From NCBI GenBank assembly GCA_003224785.1, contig QHZV01000048.1:1-5144 (forward strand): a DNA stretch of 5,144 nucleotides, in the 5' to 3' direction. The DNA is from Acidobacteriota bacterium (GTDB taxonomy: Bacteria > Acidobacteriota > Terriglobia > Terriglobales > Acidobacteriaceae). Shown here in pieces: positions 1 to 5,144 of this stretch. Every line of letters begins with the position of its first letter. The first letter of the stretch is position 1. The translations under genes were made by a program, and so were the position numbers. The notes under the pieces are model-generated. The model saw nothing but the letters and a program-made list of their open reading frames with translations, was not told the DNA's origin and ran no database searches.

Positions 1-311
1 GTCTCTTCAACCAGTAGGCGTCGCACAATTCGCCCTTCGGGGCCGGTCTGGTGAGTGATTAGCATCATGCCCAGCATCTTCGAGGCAAGCTCGCCTGCTT
101 CTTCCACCGATTTCGCGATCTTTACTCCGCCGCCCTTGCCGCGCCCACCGGCATGAATTTGCGCCTTCACCACGGCACCGCTCGCGCCTGAGTCAAACAG
201 GTTCTTCGCCGCAGCAATGGCCTGATCGCGATCGTCGGCAATTTCGCCGCGCGGCACAGCCACACCGAACTTCTTAAGAATCGCTTTTGCCTGATACTCG
301 TGAATTTTCAT
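1..311 (-). CDS. sucC: Succinyl-CoA synthetase (ADP-forming) beta subunit, N-terminal part
   Basis: This is the start of the TCA-cycle enzyme subunit that, with SucD, interconverts succinyl-CoA and succinate with formation of ATP or GTP in the cytoplasm. The 103 complete codons seen begin MKIHEYQAK, the usual SucC opening, followed by the ATP-grasp nucleotide-binding region. [18 protein letters not shown] (residues 47-64) matches the conserved E. coli stretch VVKCQVHAGGRGKAGGVK, with Lys49 at the nucleotide-binding lysine position. The ATG at 309-311 is supported by homology to the E. coli N-terminus and by a GGGAAG Shine-Dalgarno-like sequence four bases upstream (316-321 on the plus strand). 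The gene runs off the left edge; SucC is usually near 390 residues, so roughly a quarter is visible. A sucD gene would be expected further left. Identification is confident and nothing is odd in the visible part. Confidence 0.96.
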   Translation of the reverse strand, partial: MKIHEYQAKAILKKFGVAVPRGEIADDRDQAIAAAKNLFDSGASGAVVKAQIHAGGRGKGGGVKIAKSVEEAGELASKMLGMMLITHQTGPEGRIVRRLLVEE

Positions 312-409
312 TGTGCTTCCCGACTTTGGTGGGTGGCCCATTCAAGCCTATCTTTGGTTTGAGTGGGATCCGCTTGCGACTGAACTTTCTCTGGCAGCAA
401 ACTCTCGAT

Positions 410-436
410 TCTATAGAAGGGCGCGAAATCGGTAAA
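410..436 (-). promoter_or_regulatory. Possible sigma-70-type promoter for sucC
   Basis: Reading the minus strand, TATAGA (410-415 on the plus strand) resembles a -10 box and TTTACC (431-436) a weak -35 box, with a 15-base spacer that is shorter than the usual 17. It would give a leader of about 90 bases before the sucC ATG. It lies in the 151-base gap between sucC and the upstream same-strand gene, where I see no clear terminator. The call rests on box similarity only. Confidence 0.28.
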
Positions 437-462
437 GCGGCTGAGGTCTCATTTACAAACTT

Positions 463-897
463 TTAATTCTTCTGCACTCGCGCAAGCTCCGTCGCCAGCG
501 ACTCCACTGCGTGCTTCTGATACGCCTCCGCATCTTTCCGAGTGAATACTGGTGTGACGGCATCGAGGTCCTTGCGCGCGGTGGCGTAATCCTTTTGCCT
601 AAACGAGATCTGAGCTTGCAACAATGTCACGCCAGCGCCCCAGTCCGGATCCCCGGCAAGCTGGGTGACTGTGGGAATGTCAATCTGAGCGAGCAACTTG
701 CTGGCTTCATCCAATTTGCCTAAGCCGATCAGGCAGGCAGCCAAAGTCGAAGCTACGCCACCAGTAAGGCCCGCCCGTGGGCCGAATGCTTTCACGGATG
801 CCTCATAAGCTTTGCGCGCGTTCATCTCTCCTTCGACAAACTGCCCAGAGCGGCACATAACCATCGAGGCATCCGACAACGTCGCGAATAGCATCAT
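463..897 (-). pseudogene. C-terminal TPR fragment of the frameshifted kinase/regulator
   Basis: This 144-codon frame encodes only TPR repeats and reads as the natural continuation of the 784-codon gene upstream, one base out of frame. Helix-turn positions fall at residues 18 (SGQF), 60 (LGKLDEA) and 102 (QKDYATA), exactly 42 apart, the same spacing as in the upstream frame. A TAG stop lies four codons before its first ATG (897), so the frame cannot extend upstream. It has no promoter of its own and no convincing ribosome binding site; its first 95 bases overlap the other frame. The protein ends at a TAA (463-465). I read it as the severed C-terminus of one ancestral protein of about 919 residues. 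Translation by reinitiation cannot be excluded, and an assembly error would make it part of an intact gene. Confidence 0.8.
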
Positions 898-3157
898 TCC
901 ACATTCCTAGGCTGCCTTCCGATTGCGCTCGCGTAGTCAACAACTGCATCGTGAGTTCATGGTCCGGGCCGAGATGAGTCACAAAATCCGGATAGATGGC
1001 ATTCGCTTCCCTCACCGCTTCCGCATGTTTGTTCTGAATCATGTAAGCCTGCGCAAGGTTCAATCGGACGCGAAGAACGTTGGGACTGTCAGGCCCCGTG
1101 ACGCGCGTGAAAGCCAAAATTAGATCGCGAAACGTTTGTTCGGCTTTGGCACCTTCACCCAGACGAATGTAAGAGAACCCAAGCCGTTGTTTGAACGTAA
1201 GCCTTGCGCTCTCGTCAAATGCAGGCAAGACTTCGGACTTTTCGACTGCCGATTGAAAATTCTCTGCCGCAGCTTTGGCGTTGTTGTCTATCAGTGCAAT
1301 CATCCCGCGCGCGGAGGCAAGCCACACCGGGACATCCGAACGAGGGTGCGGCAGCTTCGCGATCAGCCCTTCCTGTTGCGACAGGATGGATTTCGCCAGC
1401 GGCAGTGAGTCCTTTTCGTAGCTACGCGACTCCGCCGTAGCGCGCTGCAGCTGAACGACGATCGCGTCCTGCGACAGCTCACCATCAACCTGGCGGAACA
1501 AAGCGGCCGCGTGATCGTATTCGGCGCGAGCATCGGGATAATCGGTGCGATTGTCGAGTGCACGGGCGATAGTCTGATGCAGGCGGGCGGCGACCAGCGG
1601 CTCGTCCTTAAACTGGTTATCGATTGACGGCGAGGCCTGCCTGATCGCATCGGTCAACGACTCGCTCGCTTTCCCGCTTAAAAAGGGATTGCTACGGCCG
1701 AGCAGGTCATCCGACAAAAACTGGTTGATCGAAGTAGCAATCGCGGTCTGGCGGCTGGCATGGTCACGCTCTCGCGCCGCTCTTCTATATAAGGTGAAGC
1801 TGACAGCCAATCCTGCCGCCAGTGCAATTACCGCGAGCACCACCCAGGGCCGGCGCGCCCGGGCCTCCGCCAATTCCCGTTCGGCGACTTGGGCACGGAG
1901 CTTCGCCGATTCCAGCTCGCCACGCTGCGCGCGACGTTGATCGAGCGTCGTCAGCCGCTCCACAAGATCCGCGGCGCTGCTCAGCCGTTTGGAGGGATCT
2001 CCAGAGGCGGCCTCGGCTATGTCCTCACGCAACAATGGATCGGCGATATCGGACTCCCACCCTGGTGCCAGCGGCTTGCGAAAATCTCCGACCAGAAACT
2101 GATACAGCAGCACACCCAATGCATACACGTCCGAAGATGCACTTGGAGACTGCCCGGCGAGCACTTCCGGCGCCATGTACATCAGCGTCCCGGTGAGAGA
2201 ACCATCTTGCGGCGATACCGTCTGCGTGAACCCGAGATTGGTGATCCCGAGCGCACGCAGGCGAGAGGGATCGAACAGCGACGCGCTGCCGAAATCCGCA
2301 ATCTTGATCTGCCACCCGGCTCCCGTTTTCGCAGGGACTACCAAAATATTGGTGGGCTTCAGGTCTTTGTGCAGAACTCCAATTCCGTGGGCCGCTGCAA
2401 CAGCCTTGGCGATATCGGTTAAAAACTGCAATCGCATTCCGACTGGGATTTTCGCCAACCCTCCCTGTTGCTCGGCCCATTCCGCAAGGTTCGGGCCAGC
2501 GTATTCGCTCTCCAGGAAAAATGGCGCCGACTCGAAATTCCACTCCAAAATCCGCACAAATTCCGGCCGTTCGCCAAGCGACTCTCGCAGGAACCGGGAC
2601 ACCGTAATCTCGCGTTTGAGTCCCTTCAGCCGCACGCCATCCGAAGCGAACTTGAATACTCGCTCCTCACGCGTCTTCGGGTTTTCGGCGATCCACACCT
2701 CGCTTGAACCCGAACGTTCCAGCGGACGCGTCAAACGCCATTGTTCCCTTGCCGGAACCAGGTCGCCCGCTTTGAATCCGAGTTCCGGTCCAGCCGCCGC
2801 GGCGACCGACTTGCAATACACCGGTACCGCCAGCCGATAACCCACTCGCGGCACGGTGACGATGGCGGGATGCGCTTCGTCCCCCATCACCTTTCGTAGT
2901 TTTGAAATTGCGGTGGCAAGTGATCCATCTACCACCATCACATCTGGCCAGACGGATTCGAGCAATTCTTCTTTGGTGACGACCTCTCCGGCGTGCAACA
3001 AAAGTTGTAGCAGTATCTCGAGTGGCTTCGATTCGATCTCTGCGGACTTGCCCTTCACTCGCAATTCGCGCCGCAGTTCGTCGAATTCGTAGTCTGCAAA
3101 ACGCCAGAGTCGGCCAGAAGTCTCTTCGACCTCACCAATAGTTCCCTTGAAATTCAT
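803..3157 (-). CDS. Winged-helix / Ser-Thr protein kinase / TPR membrane regulator, 3' frameshifted
   Basis: The 784-codon frame combines a DNA-binding and a kinase module. Residues 18-112 form an OmpR/CadC-type winged helix (Trans_reg_C), with ESVWPDV, the SLATAISKLRKVMGD recognition region and the wing VPRVGYRLAVPV. Residues 141-405 are a Ser/Thr kinase: Lys169 (VFKF) and Glu183 (KREI) for the ATP salt bridge, catalytic HKDLKPTN (Asp265, Asn270), DFG 288-290, APE 329-331, and Asp343. The glycine loop is degenerate (RSGSSEVW), and Lys replaces Arg of HRD. A charged, likely coiled stretch (407-435) leads to one membrane helix (438-457). TPR motifs then repeat near residues 583, 625, 667, 709 and 751. 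Predicted topology puts DNA binding and kinase in the cytoplasm and TPRs outside. GGGGTAGG precedes the ATG by a few bases. After about residue 759 the frame leaves the family sequence and adds a 25-residue unrelated tail. Function as a one-component signalling protein is inferred; its ligand and kinase targets are unknown. Confidence 0.9.
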   Translation of the reverse strand: MNFKGTIGEVEETSGRLWRFADYEFDELRRELRVKGKSAEIESKPLEILLQLLLHAGEVVTKEELLESVWPDVMVVDGSLATAISKLRKVMGDEAHPAIVTVPRVGYRLAVPVYCKSVAAAAGPELGFKAGDLVPAREQWRLTRPLERSGSSEVWIAENPKTREERVFKFASDGVRLKGLKREITVSRFLRESLGERPEFVRILEWNFESAPFFLESEYAGPNLAEWAEQQGGLAKIPVGMRLQFLTDIAKAVAAAHGIGVLHKDLKPTNILVVPAKTGAGWQIKIADFGSASLFDPSRLRALGITNLGFTQTVSPQDGSLTGTLMYMAPEVLAGQSPSASSDVYALGVLLYQFLVGDFRKPLAPGWESDIADPLLREDIAEAASGDPSKRLSSAADLVERLTTLDQRRAQRGELESAKLRAQVAERELAEARARRPWVVLAVIALAAGLAVSFTLYRRAARERDHASRQTAIATSINQFLSDDLLGRSNPFLSGKASESLTDAIRQASPSIDNQFKDEPLVAARLHQTIARALDNRTDYPDARAEYDHAAALFRQVDGELSQDAIVVQLQRATAESRSYEKDSLPLAKSILSQQEGLIAKLPHPRSDVPVWLASARGMIALIDNNAKAAAENFQSAVEKSEVLPAFDESARLTFKQRLGFSYIRLGEGAKAEQTFRDLILAFTRVTGPDSPNVLRVRLNLAQAYMIQNKHAEAVREANAIYPDFVTHLGPDHELTMQLLTTRAQSEGSLGMWNDAIRDVVGCLDGYVPLWAVCRRRDERAQSL
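880..897 (-). other. Frameshift/deletion junction between the two TPR frames
   Basis: The homologous reading must switch frame between about 889 and 880. Upstream the sense is WNDAIRD; downstream it is ATLSDAS one base later. The shared bases ATTCGCGACG (880-889 on the minus strand) can be read both ways: as the end of AIRD and as the start of FATL. The TPR period predicts 65 missing bases here, as set out in the findings. Confidence 0.65.
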
Positions 3158-3170
3158 ATACCTACCCCGC

Positions 3171-3191
3171 CTTTAGAGTTCTTTAGAACTC
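3171..3191. promoter_or_regulatory. Palindrome and tandem repeat upstream of the regulator; candidate operator
   Basis: GAGTTC-TTTA-GAACTC (3176-3191) is a perfect 6-base inverted repeat with a 4-base spacer. Overlapping it, CTTTAGA occurs twice (3171-3177 and 3181-3187), start to start 10 bases apart, about one helical turn. It sits 13 bases upstream of the regulator's ATG, next to its GGGGTAGG ribosome binding site (3161-3168). OmpR/PhoB-type winged helices typically bind direct repeats about one turn apart, so autoregulation is possible. A short leader hairpin in the mRNA is the main alternative. I found no convincing -10/-35 pair around it. Confidence 0.3.
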
Positions 3192-3378
3192 CGTCAGGAC
3201 ACGAAGAAGTGGTTTAGTGCAGGATTGCGCCCATCAAGCCTGCCTCGAATTGAGCAACATTCTGCCACAAACCGGCAGGCAGCGATAGAAAAGGTTTTCG
3301 TGGGACTTTGGGGCTTCAATCTCGAAAAAACCATGTTGGAGCCGTGGATGTCACAGCCGCGCAGCGATAGCAACGCTG

Positions 3379-3385
3379 AAGGAGG
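3379..3385 (+). promoter_or_regulatory. Ribosome binding site that sets the start of the membrane protein
   Basis: AAGGAGG is a near-perfect Shine-Dalgarno sequence, followed after four bases by the ATG at 3390. It decides this start over ATGs further upstream in the same open frame (3225, 3333 and 3348), which lack such a site and would add a tail with no protein-like pattern. Confidence 0.85.
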
Positions 3386-3389
3386 AAGC

Positions 3390-4196
3390 ATGACCAAGCG
3401 AGGCAAGATTTTACGCGACGCAACCACCGGGCCGGGACTGCTCTCGGTGGATGGCCAGCACCATCAGTTTCCACTGGACGGCGTCTGGAGATCGCCGGTT
3501 CCACCGACGGTCGGAATGGCGGTTGATGTGGAGTTTGCCGCCGACACCAGCATTCTCGGAATCATCCAGGTTTCCGAGTCGCAGATAGCCAAGGAACAGG
3601 CCGAAGCCGTGGTTAAAGCAGCGCGGCAAAAAGGCGGAGTGCTGGTTTCCGGTGCAATTGCCAGATTCGGATTGCCGCTTTTGATCGCCACCGCCTTGCT
3701 GATCATTAGTTGGACGTTCCTTGGCGCGGTCTCAGTTCAGACTCTATTCGGAAAGTTGAGCTTCACCCTCTGGCAAGTTCTTGGCTTCCTCAACGCCGAC
3801 AGTCCGTGGGAATCAGTCATGTCTGGGCGCGGAGGCCCCAGCGCCGGATTCTACGGCTTCCTCGCTCTTATCGCTGTGGCCGGCCCTTTTGTTCCCTACT
3901 TCTGGAAAGACAAGCGCGCTGCTCTGGCGGGGGTGCTGCCGCTCGCCTTCATGATTGCCGTCGGAATCATGTTACGCAGCAACATGCACAGCTCGATCGG
4001 CGGAACTCTGGACGGTCAGTTGGGCGAAATGCAGCGGCAGGCCCAACAAGAAATGATGAGCGCCGTCTCTCTCGGCTTCGGCACATACCTGTCTCTTCTG
4101 GTGAGTCTCTACCTCACGGCTGTGGCCGCGAAGCAGTTTCTGCTCGCACGGGCAAGTGAAACAACAGCACCACAAACTTCGAAGGCAGCAGCTTGA
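3390..4196 (+). CDS. Four-helix membrane protein with N-terminal beta-rich domain, function unknown
   Basis: I do not recognise a named family for this 268-residue protein. Residues 1-62 look like a small soluble beta-barrel (GKILRDATTGPGLLSVDG...FPLDGVWRS...VGMAVDVEF...LGIIQV). The pattern recalls the cold-shock-like leader that precedes membrane segments in some bacterial TM2/DUF-type proteins; that link is from memory. A charged helical stretch (63-82) follows. Four hydrophobic segments are visible at about 92-115, 151-171, 177-195 and 227-247, with a Gln/Met-rich loop (207-225) before the last one and a short polar Ala/Thr tail. No signal peptide or catalytic motif is evident. The start is fixed by the AAGGAGG site. 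The gene is divergent from the kinase/regulator (232 bases between start codons) and 136 bases upstream of a same-strand secreted-protein gene. The pair may be co-transcribed, but this is not certain. Confidence 0.88.
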   Translation: MTKRGKILRDATTGPGLLSVDGQHHQFPLDGVWRSPVPPTVGMAVDVEFAADTSILGIIQVSESQIAKEQAEAVVKAARQKGGVLVSGAIARFGLPLLIATALLIISWTFLGAVSVQTLFGKLSFTLWQVLGFLNADSPWESVMSGRGGPSAGFYGFLALIAVAGPFVPYFWKDKRAALAGVLPLAFMIAVGIMLRSNMHSSIGGTLDGQLGEMQRQAQQEMMSAVSLGFGTYLSLLVSLYLTAVAAKQFLLARASETTAPQTSKAAA

Positions 4197-4206
4197 ATGG
4201 TTTGTC

Positions 4207-4270
4207 GTGGAGACGCAGCTTGCTACGTCTTCGTTGGAAGCAGGCAACAGGTGGCAAGCAACGTCTCTAC
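4207..4270. repeat. Imperfect inverted repeat (REP-like or leader hairpin) in the gap between the two plus-strand genes
   Basis: Arms 4207-4226 and 4251-4270 pair over 18 of 20 positions, counting two G-U pairs, with a CA/AA internal mismatch and a 24-base loop. A second, mutually exclusive hairpin can form inside the left half: AGACG (4211-4215) with CGTCT (4226-4230), extended by AGC/GCT around a tight loop. No T-run follows, so it is not a typical intrinsic terminator. The GAGACG...CGTCTC core with GCTTGC resembles dispersed palindromic repeats seen in some bacterial genomes, which suggests a REP-like element; that comparison is from memory. It occupies about half of the 136-base gap and ends 62 bases before the next ATG. 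Confidence 0.5.
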
Positions 4271-4332
4271 AGAATGATTCAGCAGATACGGGCCTTGGCT
4301 CGCGAACGAAATTCACAAATTGGAGGATTGAA

Positions 4333-5144
4333 ATGCGCCACTCGAATCTACGAAATCTCCCCGCTCTGGCATTCGCAATACTTGTGATTACCCTATGCAG
4401 CAGCGTTATCGCACAGATCCCAGACACAACTTCAGCGCCCGCTGCTCCCGCTGCCCCTGCAGGCACGCCGGATCCTAACGCCGCCCAGCAAGCGCCCGCA
4501 GCTCCGCCGCAAATCTGCGGGAATACGGCTTACTGCTACGAAAGTAACGACTTCGCGGCAACTATAACCAGTTTCCGCATCACTACGGATGCCGCCAAAC
4601 GCCAGATTCTGGATCTAAGCATCCGCTTCCAGAACAAGACCAATCAGCAACTGGTTCTCGGATACGTGAACGCCTCCGGCAATGCCAGCGATGATCGTGG
4701 GAACCGTCTTGTTCCCTGGGGCCCGAATGCATCCCGCGGTCTCGGCCTCGTGTATGGAGCCACGTTTGATCCCAAATTCGTGGTGCGTCCGGCGGGATTT
4801 GGTGATGCTCAGTTAGAGTTCTATCCGCAGGGGTACCCTCAGGTTGTAGGTTTCACTTACACGCTCGACCTCAGCATCGCGGAGATCAACACGTTTGAAG
4901 GCAATCAGCACACGTTGGGCGAAGAATTTCCACTTCACTTCCAAGGCTTGAGGAATGGATCGGCATCAGTTTCTCCGGGCTTCTCTCCGGGCGCCGCTTT
5001 CGGACAGGCTTCATCCTACGTGCAGGGCGGGATGGGAAATGCGATGTCGAATCCGTGCGCAGCGGTAGGCAGTGCGGGAACTCAGGTAGCTTCGACAGTC
5101 TCGAATGCTGCAAACACAATCTCCAGCCTCGGCTCATTGTTCAA
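4333..5144 (+). CDS. Secreted protein with Ala/Pro linker and probable Ig-like domain, 3' end missing
   Basis: The visible 270 codons begin with a Sec-type signal peptide (residues 1-27, basic NLR start, hydrophobic 9-25, likely cut SVIA|Q). An Ala/Pro-rich linker follows (about 34-59: APAAPAAPAG, QQAPAAPP). A folded domain then runs from residue 61 to about 206. It opens with CGNTAYC (Cys62 and Cys68, a possible disulfide pair) and has alternating beta-strand patterns (AATITSFRI, ILDLSIRFQNKT, LVLGYVNAS, FTYTLDLSIAEI, FPLHFQGL), suggesting an Ig-like or DUF4352-like fold. Similar domains occur in acidobacterial exported proteins, by recollection. After 207 the sequence becomes Gly/Ala/Ser-rich with one Cys (242) and runs off the window in frame. 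GGAGG (4322-4326) six bases before the ATG supports this start. It is 136 bases behind the membrane-protein gene on the same strand. Function is unknown. Confidence 0.88.
   Translation, partial: MRHSNLRNLPALAFAILVITLCSSVIAQIPDTTSAPAAPAAPAGTPDPNAAQQAPAAPPQICGNTAYCYESNDFAATITSFRITTDAAKRQILDLSIRFQNKTNQQLVLGYVNASGNASDDRGNRLVPWGPNASRGLGLVYGATFDPKFVVRPAGFGDAQLEFYPQGYPQVVGFTYTLDLSIAEINTFEGNQHTLGEEFPLHFQGLRNGSASVSPGFSPGAAFGQASSYVQGGMGNAMSNPCAAVGSAGTQVASTVSNAANTISSLGSLF

Noticed and set aside
880..897. Programmed ribosomal frameshifting joining the two TPR frames.
   Set aside because: There is no slippery run or stimulatory stop at the junction, and the 42-residue TPR period needs about 21 missing codons that a one-base slip would not supply.
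2175..2840. A 221-codon plus-strand open frame inside the kinase region.
   Set aside because: It lies antisense to the kinase and winged-helix coding sequence, shows no domain pattern, and is a by-product of codon composition.
3238..3280. Inverted repeat GCCTGCC (3238-3244) with GGCAGGC (3274-3280) in the divergent intergenic region.
   Set aside because: The 7-base arms are separated by 29 bases and compete with a 5-base stem (3262-3278); this is within what chance gives in such sequence.
3293..3332. GGTTTTCG...CGAAAAAACC pairing as a terminator-like hairpin.
   Set aside because: It needs a two-base bulge and a loop over 20 bases, has no T-run, and no gene ends just before it.
3225..3389. 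A 55-codon N-terminal extension of the membrane-protein frame starting at 3225.
   Set aside because: It has no ribosome binding site and no protein-like pattern, while AAGGAGG sits four bases before the ATG at 3390.
4333..4416. A lipoprotein signal at Cys22 of the secreted protein.
   Set aside because: The residues before it are VITL; Leu at the position just before Cys does not fit the lipobox, and SVIA|Q is a good ordinary cleavage site.
3972..4466. A 164-codon minus-strand open frame.
   Set aside because: It runs antisense across the end of the membrane protein, the gap and the signal peptide of the secreted protein; it lacks a recognisable domain.

Overview
The window looks like ordinary bacterial chromosome. 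The gene content best fits an acidobacterium (Acidobacteriota, Terriglobia-like). That assignment is inference: it rests on recalled resemblance of the kinase and secreted-protein families to acidobacterial proteins, not on a marker gene. There is no rRNA, tRNA, CRISPR array or recognisable insertion sequence.

Layout. (1) Bases 1-311, minus strand: the N-terminal 103 codons of sucC (succinyl-CoA synthetase beta subunit), cut by the window edge. (2) Bases 312-462: an intergenic stretch with a possible sucC promoter. (3) Bases 463-3157, minus strand: a large gene encoding a CadC/OmpR-type winged helix, a Ser/Thr protein kinase, one membrane helix and a chain of TPR repeats. It is split by a frameshift near base 885 into a 784-codon frame (803-3157) and a 144-codon C-terminal fragment (463-897). 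(4) Bases 3158-3389: a divergent intergenic region with a small palindrome/direct repeat just upstream of the regulator. (5) Bases 3390-4196, plus strand: an unrecognised four-helix membrane protein with a small N-terminal beta-rich domain. (6) Bases 4197-4332: a gap holding an imperfect inverted repeat. (7) Bases 4333-5144, plus strand: a secreted protein with an Ala/Pro-rich linker and an Ig-like-looking domain, cut by the window end.

How the genes may work together. The regulator could bind DNA and phosphorylate proteins in the cytoplasm, with its TPR tail on the far side of the membrane. It is transcribed away from a membrane protein and a secreted protein, so those two are its most obvious candidate targets; nothing in the sequence proves this. 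sucC is a housekeeping neighbour.

The strongest observation is in the split gene. Its TPR motifs recur every 42 residues on both sides of the break. Restoring that period across the junction needs 65 extra bases, which is also the right remainder modulo 3 to restore the reading frame. This points to a short deletion, or an assembly gap, rather than two independent genes.
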